Part shown: piece after piece, positions 1 through 8,276 of the stretch
Layout of the letters: every line of letters starts with the position of its first letter
Numbering within the stretch: the stretch's first letter is position 1
Origin: Arthrobacter sp. MYb214
GTDB taxonomy: Bacteria > Actinomycetota > Actinomycetes > Actinomycetales > Micrococcaceae
Direction of reading: 5' to 3'
NCBI RefSeq assembly: GCF_002979865.1
Contig: NZ_PCPZ01000006.1
Location: forward strand, 162,049-226,048
Length of the DNA: 64,000 nt
The notes under the pieces: generated by a model
The model's input: the letters and a program-made list of their open reading frames with translations, nothing else
What the model was told of the DNA's origin: nothing
Database searches by the model: none
Program-made: the position numbers and the translations under genes

Positions 1-881
1 ATGTACGCCATGCGGGTGGCTTCGCCAGCGAAGACCTGCTGGCCGGCCAAGCCGTCATCGGCCAAGTTGAAAGCGAACTTCAGCATGCGGATGGCCTGCG
101 GGGACTGGCGGGCGATGTCGGCTGCGTACTCCAGGGCCACCTCTTCGAGGCGTTCGTGCTCTACCGACTCGTTGACGGCGCCCATGCGGACCATGTCATC
201 GGCCGAGTACTCGCGGGCAAGGAAGAAGATTTCGCGGGCGGTCTTCTGCCCGACCTGGCGGGCGAGCAATGCCGAACCGTATCCGGCATCGAAGGAACCG
301 ACGGTAGCGTCGGTCTGCTTGAACTTGCCGTTCTGCTTCGAGGCAATGGTCAGATCCGAGACCACGTGCAGCGAATGGCCGCCACCGGCAGCCCAGCCGT
401 TGACGACGCAGAGGACAACCTTGGGCATGGTGCGCATCAGGCGCTGGACTTCCAGGATGTGCAGGCGCCCGGCACGCGCCGGGTCGATGGATTCGCGGGT
501 CTCGCCTTCGGCATAGCGGTAGCCGTCACGGCCACGGATGCGCTGGTCGCCGCCGGAGCAGAATGCGTGTCCGCCGTCCTTTTCCGAGGGGCCATTGCCG
601 GTCAGCAGGACAGTGGCCACGTCGCTGGTCATGCGGGCATGATCCATGGCGCGGAACAGCTCGTCCACGGTGTGCGGGCGGAAGGCGTTGCGCACCTCGG
701 GGCGGTCGAAAGCGATGCGCACGGTCGGAAGGTCGCGCACGATGCTTCCATCCGCCGCTCGCTGGACCTGGCGATGGTAAGTGATGTCGGTGAAGTCGAA
801 TCCCTCGACCACGCGCCAGCGCGTTGGATCGAAGACATCGGAGACCTTCTCGGGCAATGCGGAATTATTCAGGCTACTCAC
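1..881 (-). CDS. menB: 1,4-dihydroxy-2-naphthoyl-CoA synthase MenB (3' end cut by window)
   Basis: MenB closes the second ring of the naphthoquinone from o-succinylbenzoyl-CoA in menaquinone synthesis. It is a crotonase-fold enzyme of the cytosol. The reverse-strand frame reads about 293 codons from a GTG at 881 (VSSLNNSALPEKVSDVFDP) and runs off the window at ATRMAY, so only about the last 20-30 residues are missing. Crotonase landmarks are visible: AFCSGGDQ (oxyanion hole), NGWAAGGGHSLHVVSDL and the MenB-typical TVGSFDAGYGS. The Shine-Dalgarno (SD) sequence is weak, so the exact start is less certain than the product. Other men genes lie about 33 kb away at menC, menD and menF, so the pathway is scattered here. 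Confidence 0.93.
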   Translation of the reverse strand, partial: MSSLNNSALPEKVSDVFDPTRWRVVEGFDFTDITYHRQVQRAADGSIVRDLPTVRIAFDRPEVRNAFRPHTVDELFRAMDHARMTSDVATVLLTGNGPSEKDGGHAFCSGGDQRIRGRDGYRYAEGETRESIDPARAGRLHILEVQRLMRTMPKVVLCVVNGWAAGGGHSLHVVSDLTIASKQNGKFKQTDATVGSFDAGYGSALLARQVGQKTAREIFFLAREYSADDMVRMGAVNESVEHERLEEVALEYAADIARQSPQAIRMLKFAFNLADDGLAGQQVFAGEATRMAY

Positions 882-1066
882 CCTATGAATGCTAGTCGGT
901 TTCGTCCGGAACTCTAAGAAAGGAGGAGTAGACTTTTCACGGCCCGACTCGCGGTTGCGCGTGGAATCCCCGCCCGTACGGCTTGGACCATCCAGTGAAT
1001 CACCGGATTCATTTCACGATTTTTGCACGGATTCATTGAACGCGTCCGTAGGTCAGGAGTTCATCT
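882..1066. promoter_or_regulatory. Divergent promoter region menB / amino acid permease
   Basis: This 185-bp gap separates divergent menB and the permease. It contains a small inverted repeat, TGAATC at 996-1001 and GATTCA at 1006-1011. The decamer CGGATTCATT is also directly repeated at 1004-1013 and 1028-1037. The repeats sit just upstream of the permease SD (AGGAG, 1055-1059) and could be an operator. No regulator was assigned and no convincing -35/-10 pair was seen. Confidence 0.35.
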
Positions 1067-2506
1067 ATGCCATCTGGTCAGCATCGCCCGGCAACCCCGG
1101 AAATCAGTGCCGAGGGCTACAAGAAATCCCTGAGCCGCCGCCACGTCCAGATGATCGCGATCGGCGGAGCCATCGGTGTGGGCCTGTTCATGGGCTCCGG
1201 CGGGCGCCTGGCCTCGACCGGTCCGGCGCTGGTGCTGTCCTATCTGGTAGCTGGCGCATTGGCCTACCTGCTGATGCGGGCACTGGGCGAACTGATCATG
1301 TACCGCCAGACTTCCGGTTCCTTCGTCTCGTATGCGGCTGAGCTCTTCGGCCCCAAGGGCGCCTTCATCTCCGGATGGATGTACGTGCTGAATTGGATCA
1401 TGACCGGCATTGCCGAGCTGATCGCCATCGGCCTGTACTTCCAGTATTTCTTCCCGAATGTTCCGGTAACCGTTTCCGCGTTCTGCGCGTTGCTGCTGCT
1501 GGTGGCCATCAACCTCTTCAGCGCCAAGGCTTTCGCAGAATTCGAGTTCTGGGCAGCTTGCATCAAGGTGACCGCGATCGTCCTGTTCCTGGCCGTGGGT
1601 ACATACATGGTGGTGACCAACGCACAGGTGGGAGACCATACCGCGTCGGTGGCCAACCTCTTCATCGGCGATGAGAACGGCGAGGGCGGAATGTTCCCCC
1701 GTGGTTTCTTCGTCAGCATCCTGGTCCTGAACTCGGTGATCTTCGCCTATAACGCCATTGAACTGGTGGGCATTGCCGCCGGCGAGATGGAGAACCCGGA
1801 AAAGGAAGTTCCATCGGCAATCCGTGCGGTGGTCGTTCGCATCCTGGTCTTCTACGTAGGCAGCGTCTCCCTGCTGGCCATGGTGCTGCCATGGAACGAA
1901 TACGAATCCGGGGTCAGCCCGTTTGTCACGGTCTTCGAGAAGATGGGCCTGGGCTGGGTTGGCAGCGCGATGAACCTGGTGGTGATTACCGCTGCGCTGT
2001 CCTCGTGCAACTCGGGCCTGTATTCCATCGGCCGCATCCTGCGCACCATGAGCGGCAATGGGCATGCTCCGCAGTGGCTCGCGAAGATGAACAAGCACTT
2101 TGTTCCCTCGACCGGCATTATCACCGTGGGCGTGGTCTATCTTGCCGGCGTCATCCTGAACATCTGGCTCGGAGATTCCTTCGCCTTCGACCTTGCCTTG
2201 AATACCGCATCCATCGGCGTGCTGTTCACCTGGGCCTCGATTTTCGGATGCCAGCTCATGCTGCGCAAGAAAAAGGGCTCTGTTTCCTCGCTGCCCATGC
2301 CCGGGTCGCCCATTACCGGTTGGGTCGGATTGATTTCCTTGCTGGTTATCACCGTCCTGATTTCTTTCGATACCTTGACCGGGGAAAACGGCGAGGTCTT
2401 CCCGGTGGGGCTGTACACGATCGCCACAATTCCGGTGTTCGCCTTGCTGCTGTGGGGCGGATGGCATTTTGCTCGCAAGCACGCCCGGCCGGGCATTGAT
2501 TTCTAG
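1067..2506 (+). CDS. Amino acid permease, APC superfamily, AnsP/CycA-like
   Basis: Secondary amino acid:proton symporter of the cytoplasmic membrane. The 479-residue length and about 12 hydrophobic segments fit the AAT family. The N-terminal signature is clear: KSLSRRHVQMIAIGGAIGVGLF, followed by ALGELIMYRQTSGSFVSYA. This is the pattern of bacterial asparagine, D-serine/D-alanine and GABA permeases, and the opening resembles mycobacterial AnsP most. The substrate cannot be fixed from sequence. The ATG at 1067 has an AGGAG seven bases upstream. The gene stands alone, divergent from menB and convergent with the MFS transporter, with a strong hairpin after it. Confidence 0.88.
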   Translation: MPSGQHRPATPEISAEGYKKSLSRRHVQMIAIGGAIGVGLFMGSGGRLASTGPALVLSYLVAGALAYLLMRALGELIMYRQTSGSFVSYAAELFGPKGAFISGWMYVLNWIMTGIAELIAIGLYFQYFFPNVPVTVSAFCALLLLVAINLFSAKAFAEFEFWAACIKVTAIVLFLAVGTYMVVTNAQVGDHTASVANLFIGDENGEGGMFPRGFFVSILVLNSVIFAYNAIELVGIAAGEMENPEKEVPSAIRAVVVRILVFYVGSVSLLAMVLPWNEYESGVSPFVTVFEKMGLGWVGSAMNLVVITAALSSCNSGLYSIGRILRTMSGNGHAPQWLAKMNKHFVPSTGIITVGVVYLAGVILNIWLGDSFAFDLALNTASIGVLFTWASIFGCQLMLRKKKGSVSSLPMPGSPITGWVGLISLLVITVLISFDTLTGENGEVFPVGLYTIATIPVFALLLWGGWHFARKHARPGIDF

Positions 2507-2524
2507 GCCGCCAGCGATTATGCG

Positions 2525-2573
2525 CCAGCCGCCAAGGGGAGCAGCTCAACTGATGCGCCCCCTTGGCGGCTGG
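2525..2573. terminator. Bidirectional hairpin between convergent permease and MFS genes
   Basis: A perfect 15-bp stem (CCAGCCGCCAAGGGG at 2525-2539 with its complement at 2559-2573) fills the gap between two convergent stop codons. There is no clear U-tract on either side. Confidence 0.6.
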
Positions 2574-2578
2574 ATGGC

Positions 2579-4006
2579 TCAGGACGTTCGGTTTTCATCG
2601 CGCTGCACCGCAGCGAGGATGCCGGTGTCCAAGGCATCGGGAATCGCGGTGCCGCGCAGCGAAGCGCCGGCGGTCTCCGGCATGAACTTGATGGCGATCG
2701 CACCAATCACGCACGCTGCCATCATGTAGATGGCCGGGAAGAGCAGGAAACCGGTGGCATTGATGGCCGCTTCATTGACCATCGCGGCGGTGCCGCCGAA
2801 GACCGCCGTAGCGATGTTGTAGGTAATCGCGAATCCTGCGAAGCGCACCTGCGAAGGGAACATCGCCGGGAACGTCGCGGTAATCGTGGCCAACTGCGGA
2901 ATGTAGAGCAGACCCAGCACGGCGAAGCCGACAATGGCCCAGGCGAAGGACTTGCCCATCAGCCAGAACATCGGTACTGCCAAGACGAACAGGCCAATGA
3001 CTGAGGCGTACCACATTGGCTTGCGTCCGACCTTGTCCGAAAGCGAGCCCGCAAATGGAATTACGGCCATCATGGCCACCTCGCCGATCAGGATGGTGGC
3101 CAGCGAAGCGTTGGGGTCCAGCCCCAACTGGGTTTCCAGGTACGTCGGCATGTAGCTGAGCAACGTGTAGTTCACGACGTTCAGCGCAATGACCAGTCCG
3201 GTCATGGTCAGCATGGGGCGCCAGTAGGTGAACACCAGTTCCTTGAGCGACCCGCCCTGCTGGGCTTCGCCGGATTCTTCCATCTCCTGGAAGACCGGCG
3301 TGTCCTCCAATCTGCTACGCAGGTACAGGCCGATCAGGCCCATGGGCAAAGCGAGGAAGAATGGGATGCGCCAGCCGTAAGCCATCATGGCTTCCTCGCT
3401 GAGCACCACCTGCAGGCCCAGCATCACGGCGGTGCCGAGGGCGAAACCGCCCAAGGTGCCGAATTCCAAGAAGGAACCGAAGAAGCCGCGTTTGCGATCC
3501 GGCGCATACTCGGCCATGAAGGTTGCCGCGCCGCCGTACTCGCCACCGGTGGAGAAGCCCTGGATCATGCGCAGCAGCACCAGCAGGATTGGCGCGGCGA
3601 CGCCAATGGCTTCGAAGGTTGGCAGGATGCCGATGAGGAAGGTGGCCAGCGACATCATGATGATGGTCAAGGCCAGGATCTTCTTGCGCCCCAGCTTGTC
3701 GCCCAGCGGGCCCCAGACCAGGCCGCCAATCGGGCGGACCAGGAAGGAGAGGGCGAAGGTGGCCAAGGCCATGAAGGTGCCGCCCTCGGTGGGGAAGAAG
3801 TGGGCGGTGATGTAGGTGACGGCCACGGCATAGACACCGTAGTCGAACCACTCGGTCATGTTGCCCATGGCAGATGCCGCAGTGGCCTTGCGAACTTCTT
3901 GCCGGCCGTCTTGCGTGTTCATGTCCGGCCCGATGTCATGGTCCAGGTCGGGAGCGAAATTATGTGCATTCGAGTTGTCGTTTGGCTGGCTATGTTCCGG
4001 TTGCAT
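2579..4006 (-). CDS. MFS transporter, metabolite:H+ symporter (ProP/MHS-like)
   Basis: Proton-coupled symporter of the MHS family (proline/betaine, dicarboxylate, shikimate and aromatic acid carriers). About 12 membrane segments are visible, with MFS signature loops: WGPLGDKLGRKKIL after TM2 and SLSDKVGRKPMW in the second half, plus MHS-typical GFSTGGEYGGAATFMAEYAP. I use the ATG at 4006, preceded by a well-placed GGAG, rather than an in-frame start 27 codons upstream; this gives 475 residues. It is divergent from the paaJ operon, with a PaaR-like site between them at 4277-4298. It may therefore import phenylacetate or a related acid, but ProP-type osmolyte transport is equally compatible. 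Confidence 0.85.
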   Translation of the reverse strand: MQPEHSQPNDNSNAHNFAPDLDHDIGPDMNTQDGRQEVRKATAASAMGNMTEWFDYGVYAVAVTYITAHFFPTEGGTFMALATFALSFLVRPIGGLVWGPLGDKLGRKKILALTIIMMSLATFLIGILPTFEAIGVAAPILLVLLRMIQGFSTGGEYGGAATFMAEYAPDRKRGFFGSFLEFGTLGGFALGTAVMLGLQVVLSEEAMMAYGWRIPFFLALPMGLIGLYLRSRLEDTPVFQEMEESGEAQQGGSLKELVFTYWRPMLTMTGLVIALNVVNYTLLSYMPTYLETQLGLDPNASLATILIGEVAMMAVIPFAGSLSDKVGRKPMWYASVIGLFVLAVPMFWLMGKSFAWAIVGFAVLGLLYIPQLATITATFPAMFPSQVRFAGFAITYNIATAVFGGTAAMVNEAAINATGFLLFPAIYMMAACVIGAIAIKFMPETAGASLRGTAIPDALDTGILAAVQRDENRTS

Positions 4007-4342
4007 TGCTGCTCCGTTGTTTTCAGCTTTCCGTCGACCGATCGCCCTAAGGCCAGATAGGAATTCATCGCCTTGGCCGCGGTCCACGATCCGGGAGTTC
4101 CCCGGAGTCGGTTAAATACCAGAGGCTATTCGAATCAATTTCTAAAATCAACCACTGACATGGAATTGATTGCCCGCAATTGCGGACAGAACGGGGGTTG
4201 GCCCGTGGCCCGGCCATGTGGTCCCGGCGGCCTGGAAATGCTCAATTGTGAAAATCCGGCGACCCGCGACTTTATTATTGAACGAATGGTCGGTAAGTTT
4301 AGGTGTTGAGGGTCACTAATCATTTTGGCATAAGGAGCACAG
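4007..4342. other. 336-bp divergent intergenic region, MFS transporter / paaJ
   Basis: No gene is visible here. The stretch is more AT-rich than its surroundings near 4120-4165 and 4265-4325 and should hold both divergent promoters. The only recognisable element is the PaaR-type palindrome at 4277-4298. The sequence AAGGAG at 4334-4339 sits just before the paaJ ATG at 4343. Confidence 0.6.
4277..4298 (-). promoter_or_regulatory. PaaR operator candidate upstream of paaJFH
   Basis: Read on the reverse strand, the core is ACCGACCATTCGTT flanked by ACTT and CAAT. It matches the actinobacterial PaaR core ACCGNNCGNNCGGT with two mismatches and is partly palindromic. Three further copies precede paaZ, paaI and paaA in this window. 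The site lies 45 bp upstream of the paaJ start, which is compatible with repression. Confidence 0.65.
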
Positions 4343-5566
4343 ATGACCGAGGCATTTCTCGTAGGTGGAGCACGCACGCCGGTAGGCCGTTATGGAGGTG
4401 CGCTCAGTGCTGTGCGCCCCGATGACCTGGCCGCGCTGACTATTCGCCGAGTCATTGAAGACGCGGGCATCGATCCGGCCGACGTTGATGAAGTCATCTA
4501 CGGAAACGCCAACGGCGCGGGCGAAGAGAACCGCAATGTTGCCCGCATGGCTGCGCTGCTGGCCGGCCTGCCCGTGACCGTCCCGGGCATCACGGTCAAC
4601 CGCCTCTGCGCCTCGGGCATGAGCGCCATCACTATGGCCAGCCACATGATCAAGGCCGGCGCCGCGGACATCGTGATCGCCGGCGGCACCGAATCCATGT
4701 CGCGGGCACCTTGGGTCATGGAAAAGCCTTCCAAGGCCTTCGCCAAGCCGGGAGCAACCTTCGACACCTCCATCGGCTGGCGCTTCACCAACCCGCAATT
4801 CCTCTCCGGCCAGTACTCGCGCGATGGCAAAGCCACCTTCTCGATGCCGGAAACCGCCGAGGAAGTCGCCCGCGTCTACAACATCTCGCGTGAGGATTGC
4901 GACCAGTTCGCCGTCGAATCCCACGCCAAGGCCATTGCCGCCATCGAGGCCGGGCATTTCCGCGATGAAATCGTTCCGGTCACTGTCAAGGGACGCAAGG
5001 CAGAGAGCATCGTGGACACCGACGAGGGGCCACGGCCAGGGACCACCATGGATGTGCTTTCCGCCCTGCGCCCAGTAGTCAAGGGAGGAAGCGTCGTCAC
5101 TGCTGGCAATGCGTCGACGCTGAACGACGGAGCGTCGGCAATCCTCGTGGTCTCCGAACGGGCCATCAAGAAGTACGGACTGGCGCCGCGCGCCCGAATC
5201 GTCGACGGGCAGGCCGCGGGCCTGGAACCAGAAATCATGGGCATGGGACCGGTCCCGGCGACCCGCAAGGTGCTTGAACGCGCGGGACTGGGCATTGACC
5301 AGATCGGTGCCATGGAAATCAATGAAGCCTTCGCCAGCCAGTCCCTGGCCAGCATGCGCGAGCTGGGGGTCGATGCAGGAATCGTCAACCGCGACGGCGG
5401 CGCCATCTCGCTGGGCCATCCGCTGGGTTCCAGCGGTTCCCGCATTGTCATCACCCTGCTGGGCCGCATGGAACGGGAGCTGGCTTCCGAGCAGCGCAAG
5501 CTGGGCATTGCCACCATGTGCGTTGGCGTGGGCCAAGGCACCGCGATCTTGCTGGAAGGCGTCTAG
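4343..5566 (+). CDS. paaJ: 3-oxoadipyl-CoA / 3-oxo-5,6-didehydrosuberyl-CoA thiolase PaaJ
   Basis: Thiolase cleaving the two 3-oxoacyl-CoA intermediates of phenylacetate breakdown, finally giving succinyl-CoA and acetyl-CoA. The 407 residues have the full thiolase set: nucleophilic Cys in NRLCASGM (about residue 92), NEAFASQ, GHPLGSSG (catalytic His) and the second active-site Cys in CVGVGQG. CVGVGQG is typical of the PaaJ/PcaF group rather than of fatty-acid thiolases. It is first in an operon with paaF (2-bp gap) and paaH. PcaF of the beta-ketoadipate route is the main alternative; the neighbours favour PaaJ. Confidence 0.9.
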   Translation: MTEAFLVGGARTPVGRYGGALSAVRPDDLAALTIRRVIEDAGIDPADVDEVIYGNANGAGEENRNVARMAALLAGLPVTVPGITVNRLCASGMSAITMASHMIKAGAADIVIAGGTESMSRAPWVMEKPSKAFAKPGATFDTSIGWRFTNPQFLSGQYSRDGKATFSMPETAEEVARVYNISREDCDQFAVESHAKAIAAIEAGHFRDEIVPVTVKGRKAESIVDTDEGPRPGTTMDVLSALRPVVKGGSVVTAGNASTLNDGASAILVVSERAIKKYGLAPRARIVDGQAAGLEPEIMGMGPVPATRKVLERAGLGIDQIGAMEINEAFASQSLASMRELGVDAGIVNRDGGAISLGHPLGSSGSRIVITLLGRMERELASEQRKLGIATMCVGVGQGTAILLEGV

Positions 5567-5568
5567 AA

Positions 5569-6363
5569 GTGGGCGATTTGAACAGCGGGTTCACCACCCT
5601 CAAGCTGGCGGAAACCGATGACCGCCTCTGGGTGCGCCTGCACCGCCCAGCGGTCCGCAATGCCATTGACCAGGCCATGGTCGACGAGCTGCACACCATC
5701 TGCGATTATCTGGAGAAGAATCCCAAGATCCTGATTATGGCTGGCACCCCCGCAGAGGCAGCGAGCGAAGCGAATCCCAAGGGGCGCAAGGGCATCTTCG
5801 CTTCCGGAGCCGATATTTCCCAGTTGCGCGAACGCCGCCGGGATGACGCGCTCGCCGGGATCAACTCGGGCATCTTCGACAGGATCGCCAAGTTGCCGAT
5901 GCCGGTGGTTGCGGCATTGGACGGCTTCGCCCTGGGTGGGGGCGCCGAACTGGCTTACGCCGCGGACTTCCGCATCGGCACCCCCGAGCTGCGCATGGGC
6001 AACCCGGAAACGAATCTGGGCATCATGGCCGCCGCAGGCGCCACCTGGCGGCTGAAGGAACTGGTCGGCGAGCCGCTGGCCAAGGAAATCCTGCTGGCTG
6101 GCAAGGTGCTCACCGGCGAGCAATGCCTGGCCGCCAACCTGGTGACCGAACTGCATCCGGCTGCCGAGCTGGATGCCGCCGCCGATGCACTGGCAGATCG
6201 CATAGCAGCCCAGGATCCGCTGGCGGTGCGCATCACCAAGTCCGTCTTCCATGCTCCGCGCGAAGTCCATCCGGTGATCGATACCTTGGCCCAGGGCATG
6301 CTTTTCGAGTCCCAAGCCAAATTCGACCGCATGCAAGCATTCCTAGATCGAAAGAAGAAGTAA
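5569..6363 (+). CDS. paaF: Enoyl-CoA hydratase, 2,3-dehydroadipyl-CoA hydratase PaaF
   Basis: Crotonase-family hydratase for the lower phenylacetate pathway. The 264 residues contain FASGADISQL and DGFALGGGAELAYAADFRIG (oxyanion hole), with GNPETNLGIMAAAGATWRL carrying the catalytic Glu region as in PaaF. I use the GTG at 5569, two bases after the paaJ stop and preceded by GGAAGG; a TTG at 5578 is also possible. It differs from the second crotonase at 26801, which matches PaaG better. It is translationally close to paaJ and paaH. Confidence 0.85.
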   Translation: MGDLNSGFTTLKLAETDDRLWVRLHRPAVRNAIDQAMVDELHTICDYLEKNPKILIMAGTPAEAASEANPKGRKGIFASGADISQLRERRRDDALAGINSGIFDRIAKLPMPVVAALDGFALGGGAELAYAADFRIGTPELRMGNPETNLGIMAAAGATWRLKELVGEPLAKEILLAGKVLTGEQCLAANLVTELHPAAELDAAADALADRIAAQDPLAVRITKSVFHAPREVHPVIDTLAQGMLFESQAKFDRMQAFLDRKKK

Positions 6364-6365
6364 CC

Positions 6366-7238
6366 ATGAGTGCACAAACCAGCTTCACCACCGGAGCGTT
6401 GCCGCAGCAGATGGGCGTGCTCGGCGGCGGACGCATGGGTGCCGGCATCGCCCACGCCTTCTTGACCAGCGGCAGCGCCGTTCTCGTTGTTGAACGCGAC
6501 GACGAGGCGGCGCAGGCGGCCTATGAGCGCGTGGCCGGATCCGTGGACAAGTCCATTGCCCGTGGCCAGATCAGCGAAAGCCGCGAAGAGCTTTTGGCCC
6601 GCTTCTCCACCAGCACCGACTACGAGCAGTTCGCCAGCGCGCAGCTGGTGGTTGAAGCCGTTCCGGAAATCTGGGATCTGAAGGTTTCTTCCCTGCAGGC
6701 CGTGGAGCAGGCGCTGAACGCCGAGGCGGTGCTCGCTTCGAACACCTCGTCGCTGTCGGTCAGCGGCTTGGCCAAGGAATTGCAGCGTCCCGCGAACTTC
6801 CTGGGCTTGCACTTCTTCAACCCGGTTCCCGCCTCCACCCTGATCGAGGTCGTGATCGGCAAGCAGACCGATAAGACCCTGGTGGACGCATCGCGCGGAT
6901 GGGTTCAAGCACTGGGCAAGACCGCAGTGGTGGTCAATGACGCTCCCGGGTTCGCTTCTTCCCGCTTGGGCGTGGCTATCGCCTTGGAAGCCATGCGCAT
7001 GGTCGAGGACGGCGTAGCCAGTGCCGAAGACATCGATAACGCGATGGTCCTGGGATACAAGCACCCTACCGGCCCGCTGAAGACCACCGACATTGTCGGT
7101 TTGGATGTGCGCTTGGGCATTGCCCAGTACTTGCACGAGACTCTGGGGGAGCGTTTCGCTCCGCCGCAGATCCTCAAGGACCTGGTGGCCCAGGGCAAGC
7201 TCGGACGCAAGACCGGCCAGGGCTTCTACAGCTGGTAA
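6366..7238 (+). CDS. paaH: 3-hydroxyadipyl-CoA dehydrogenase PaaH
   Basis: NAD-dependent 3-hydroxyacyl-CoA dehydrogenase oxidising 3-hydroxyadipyl-CoA before PaaJ cleavage. It has 290 residues, the single-unit length. The Rossmann motif GVLGGGRMGAGIAHAF is at about 17-32, followed by SNTSSLSV, the LHFFNPVP signature with catalytic His, and the C-terminal domain GFASSRLGVAIALEAMRMVEDGVAS...HPTGPL. The ATG at 6366 lies two bases after the paaF stop with an AAGAAG-rich weak SD. It is last in the paaJFH unit and convergent with the LuxR gene, with only a 58-bp gap containing the palindrome CCGGGGTCCCCGG at 7275-7287. Confidence 0.9.
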   Translation: MSAQTSFTTGALPQQMGVLGGGRMGAGIAHAFLTSGSAVLVVERDDEAAQAAYERVAGSVDKSIARGQISESREELLARFSTSTDYEQFASAQLVVEAVPEIWDLKVSSLQAVEQALNAEAVLASNTSSLSVSGLAKELQRPANFLGLHFFNPVPASTLIEVVIGKQTDKTLVDASRGWVQALGKTAVVVNDAPGFASSRLGVAIALEAMRMVEDGVASAEDIDNAMVLGYKHPTGPLKTTDIVGLDVRLGIAQYLHETLGERFAPPQILKDLVAQGKLGRKTGQGFYSW

Positions 7239-7296
7239 ACGGCTGAAGCCAGTTGCGACGCCCGTAGCCCGGGCCCGGGGTCCCCGGAATGGCCAT

Positions 7297-8154
7297 CTAG
7301 GGGATCAGGCCCCGGCTGCGAGCGCGCAACACCACATCAAAGCGATTCGTGGCACCCAGCTTTCGCACGGCTGAGGCCAGATAGCTTTTGACGGTGCTTT
7401 CGGCTAATCCCAGATGCGTCGCAATCAAGGCGTTGCGCTTGCCCAGCGCCAGATGGGAAAGCACATCCAGCTCACGCGGCGAAAGGTTCGAGGGGCCGTC
7501 GATTGCCTGCGGCGCTGGCCCCTGCCCTGGGCGCAGCATCGTGCCGGCCGTGCTGAGCCGTGCGGCGAGCTCCGGATCCTGCACCATCCGCGCAATATCG
7601 CGCAGCTCGGTGTAAAGCGCATTGAAATCTTCTTGGCTCAATGCCATCTCCGAGGGGTGCGCGGCCTGCGGTTCGTAGGCACTGAGCACCGCCATGCGCC
7701 TCTGGGTCTCTTCATGGACCGATAGTTCCCAAGCGAGCCGGCGGGCCTCTGCTGCGGCGGCGGACAGCATTCCATCGGTCAGCTGCCGGCGGTTTCGCAG
7801 TCCGGCATAGATCAGCGCGCGCACCTGGTCGTCAACCACGACCGGTACTGCCAGCAAGACCAGTATTCCCTCGCCGCCAATTTCCCGGTCATAGCTGTGA
7901 ATGATTTCCGGGGTCTCATGGTACGAATCCGTGGCAGCCAATTGACGCCGCGATAGCGCCAAGCCGCCTAGGCCCTCACCGGGCTTGACCACCAGGCCAC
8001 GCAGCGAACCGGTACGGGTTCCTGCGAAACAAGTCAGCTTCGTACCCGTGGACCGGGCGAAACCGCCAAAGGCAACTGGCAGGCCGGTGCGTGCCGCCAA
8101 AGTATTGAGCGTGCGGTCCAAAAGGGCTATTTCGTGCGAAGAATCAGTGGTCAC
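7297..8154 (-). CDS. LuxR-family regulator with N-terminal GAF-like domain
   Basis: DNA-binding one-component regulator. It has 285 residues from a GTG at 8154 with a near-perfect SD, AAAGGAGGT. Residues about 15-150 look like a GAF sensor (GEGLGGLALSRRQL...GILVLLAVPVVVDDQVRALIYAG). Residues about 222-285 are a LuxR/GerE helix-turn-helix: LSPRELDVLSHLALGKRNALIATHLGLAESTVKSYLASAVRKLG. It is divergent from the acetate permease gene with a 122-bp shared promoter region, so it probably controls satP and itself. The effector is unknown. It lies inside the paa cluster, but nothing else links it to phenylacetate. Confidence 0.82.
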   Translation of the reverse strand: MTTDSSHEIALLDRTLNTLAARTGLPVAFGGFARSTGTKLTCFAGTRTGSLRGLVVKPGEGLGGLALSRRQLAATDSYHETPEIIHSYDREIGGEGILVLLAVPVVVDDQVRALIYAGLRNRRQLTDGMLSAAAAEARRLAWELSVHEETQRRMAVLSAYEPQAAHPSEMALSQEDFNALYTELRDIARMVQDPELAARLSTAGTMLRPGQGPAPQAIDGPSNLSPRELDVLSHLALGKRNALIATHLGLAESTVKSYLASAVRKLGATNRFDVVLRARSRGLIP

Positions 8155-8176
8155 CGGCTACCTCCTTTAGATGGTA

Positions 8177-8190
8177 GTGATCCGACTCAC
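8177..8190. promoter_or_regulatory. CRP/GlxR-type site 1 (GTGA-N6-TCAC)
   Basis: GTGATCCGACTCAC exactly fits the CRP/GlxR half-sites with a 6-bp spacer. It sits 22 bp upstream of the LuxR gene start, where binding could block that promoter. It is one of two copies in this intergenic region. Confidence 0.55.
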
Positions 8191-8213
8191 CATCAATTTA
8201 GGATACCTGCTAA

Positions 8214-8239
8214 AGGCAAGTGATCGGCATCACTTGCCT
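8214..8239. promoter_or_regulatory. CRP/GlxR-type site 2 inside a 26-bp palindrome
   Basis: GTGATCGGCATCAC (8220-8233) again fits GTGA-N6-TCAC. It lies within a longer inverted repeat with perfect 11-bp arms (AGGCAAGTGAT and its complement) around a 4-bp centre. Its centre is 43 bp from site 1, close to four helical turns. It is about 40 bp upstream of satP. The extended arms might instead be the operator of the adjacent LuxR/GAF regulator. Confidence 0.6.
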
Positions 8240-8276
8240 GGATTGAACTGACCGCTGACACGATGGAGTATCCGCC

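Noticed and set aside
156..917. 253-residue forward ORF at the left edge
   Set aside because: It is antisense to menB, whose reverse frame carries complete crotonase motifs.
1061..2482. 473-residue reverse-strand ORF antisense to the amino acid permease
   Set aside because: It is His/Gln-rich, the typical mirror of hydrophobic forward codons, and the forward frame is a clear permease.
4135..4377. 80-residue reverse ORF in the gap before paaJ
   Set aside because: No SD, no homology-like motif, and it overlaps the PaaR site and the start of paaJ.
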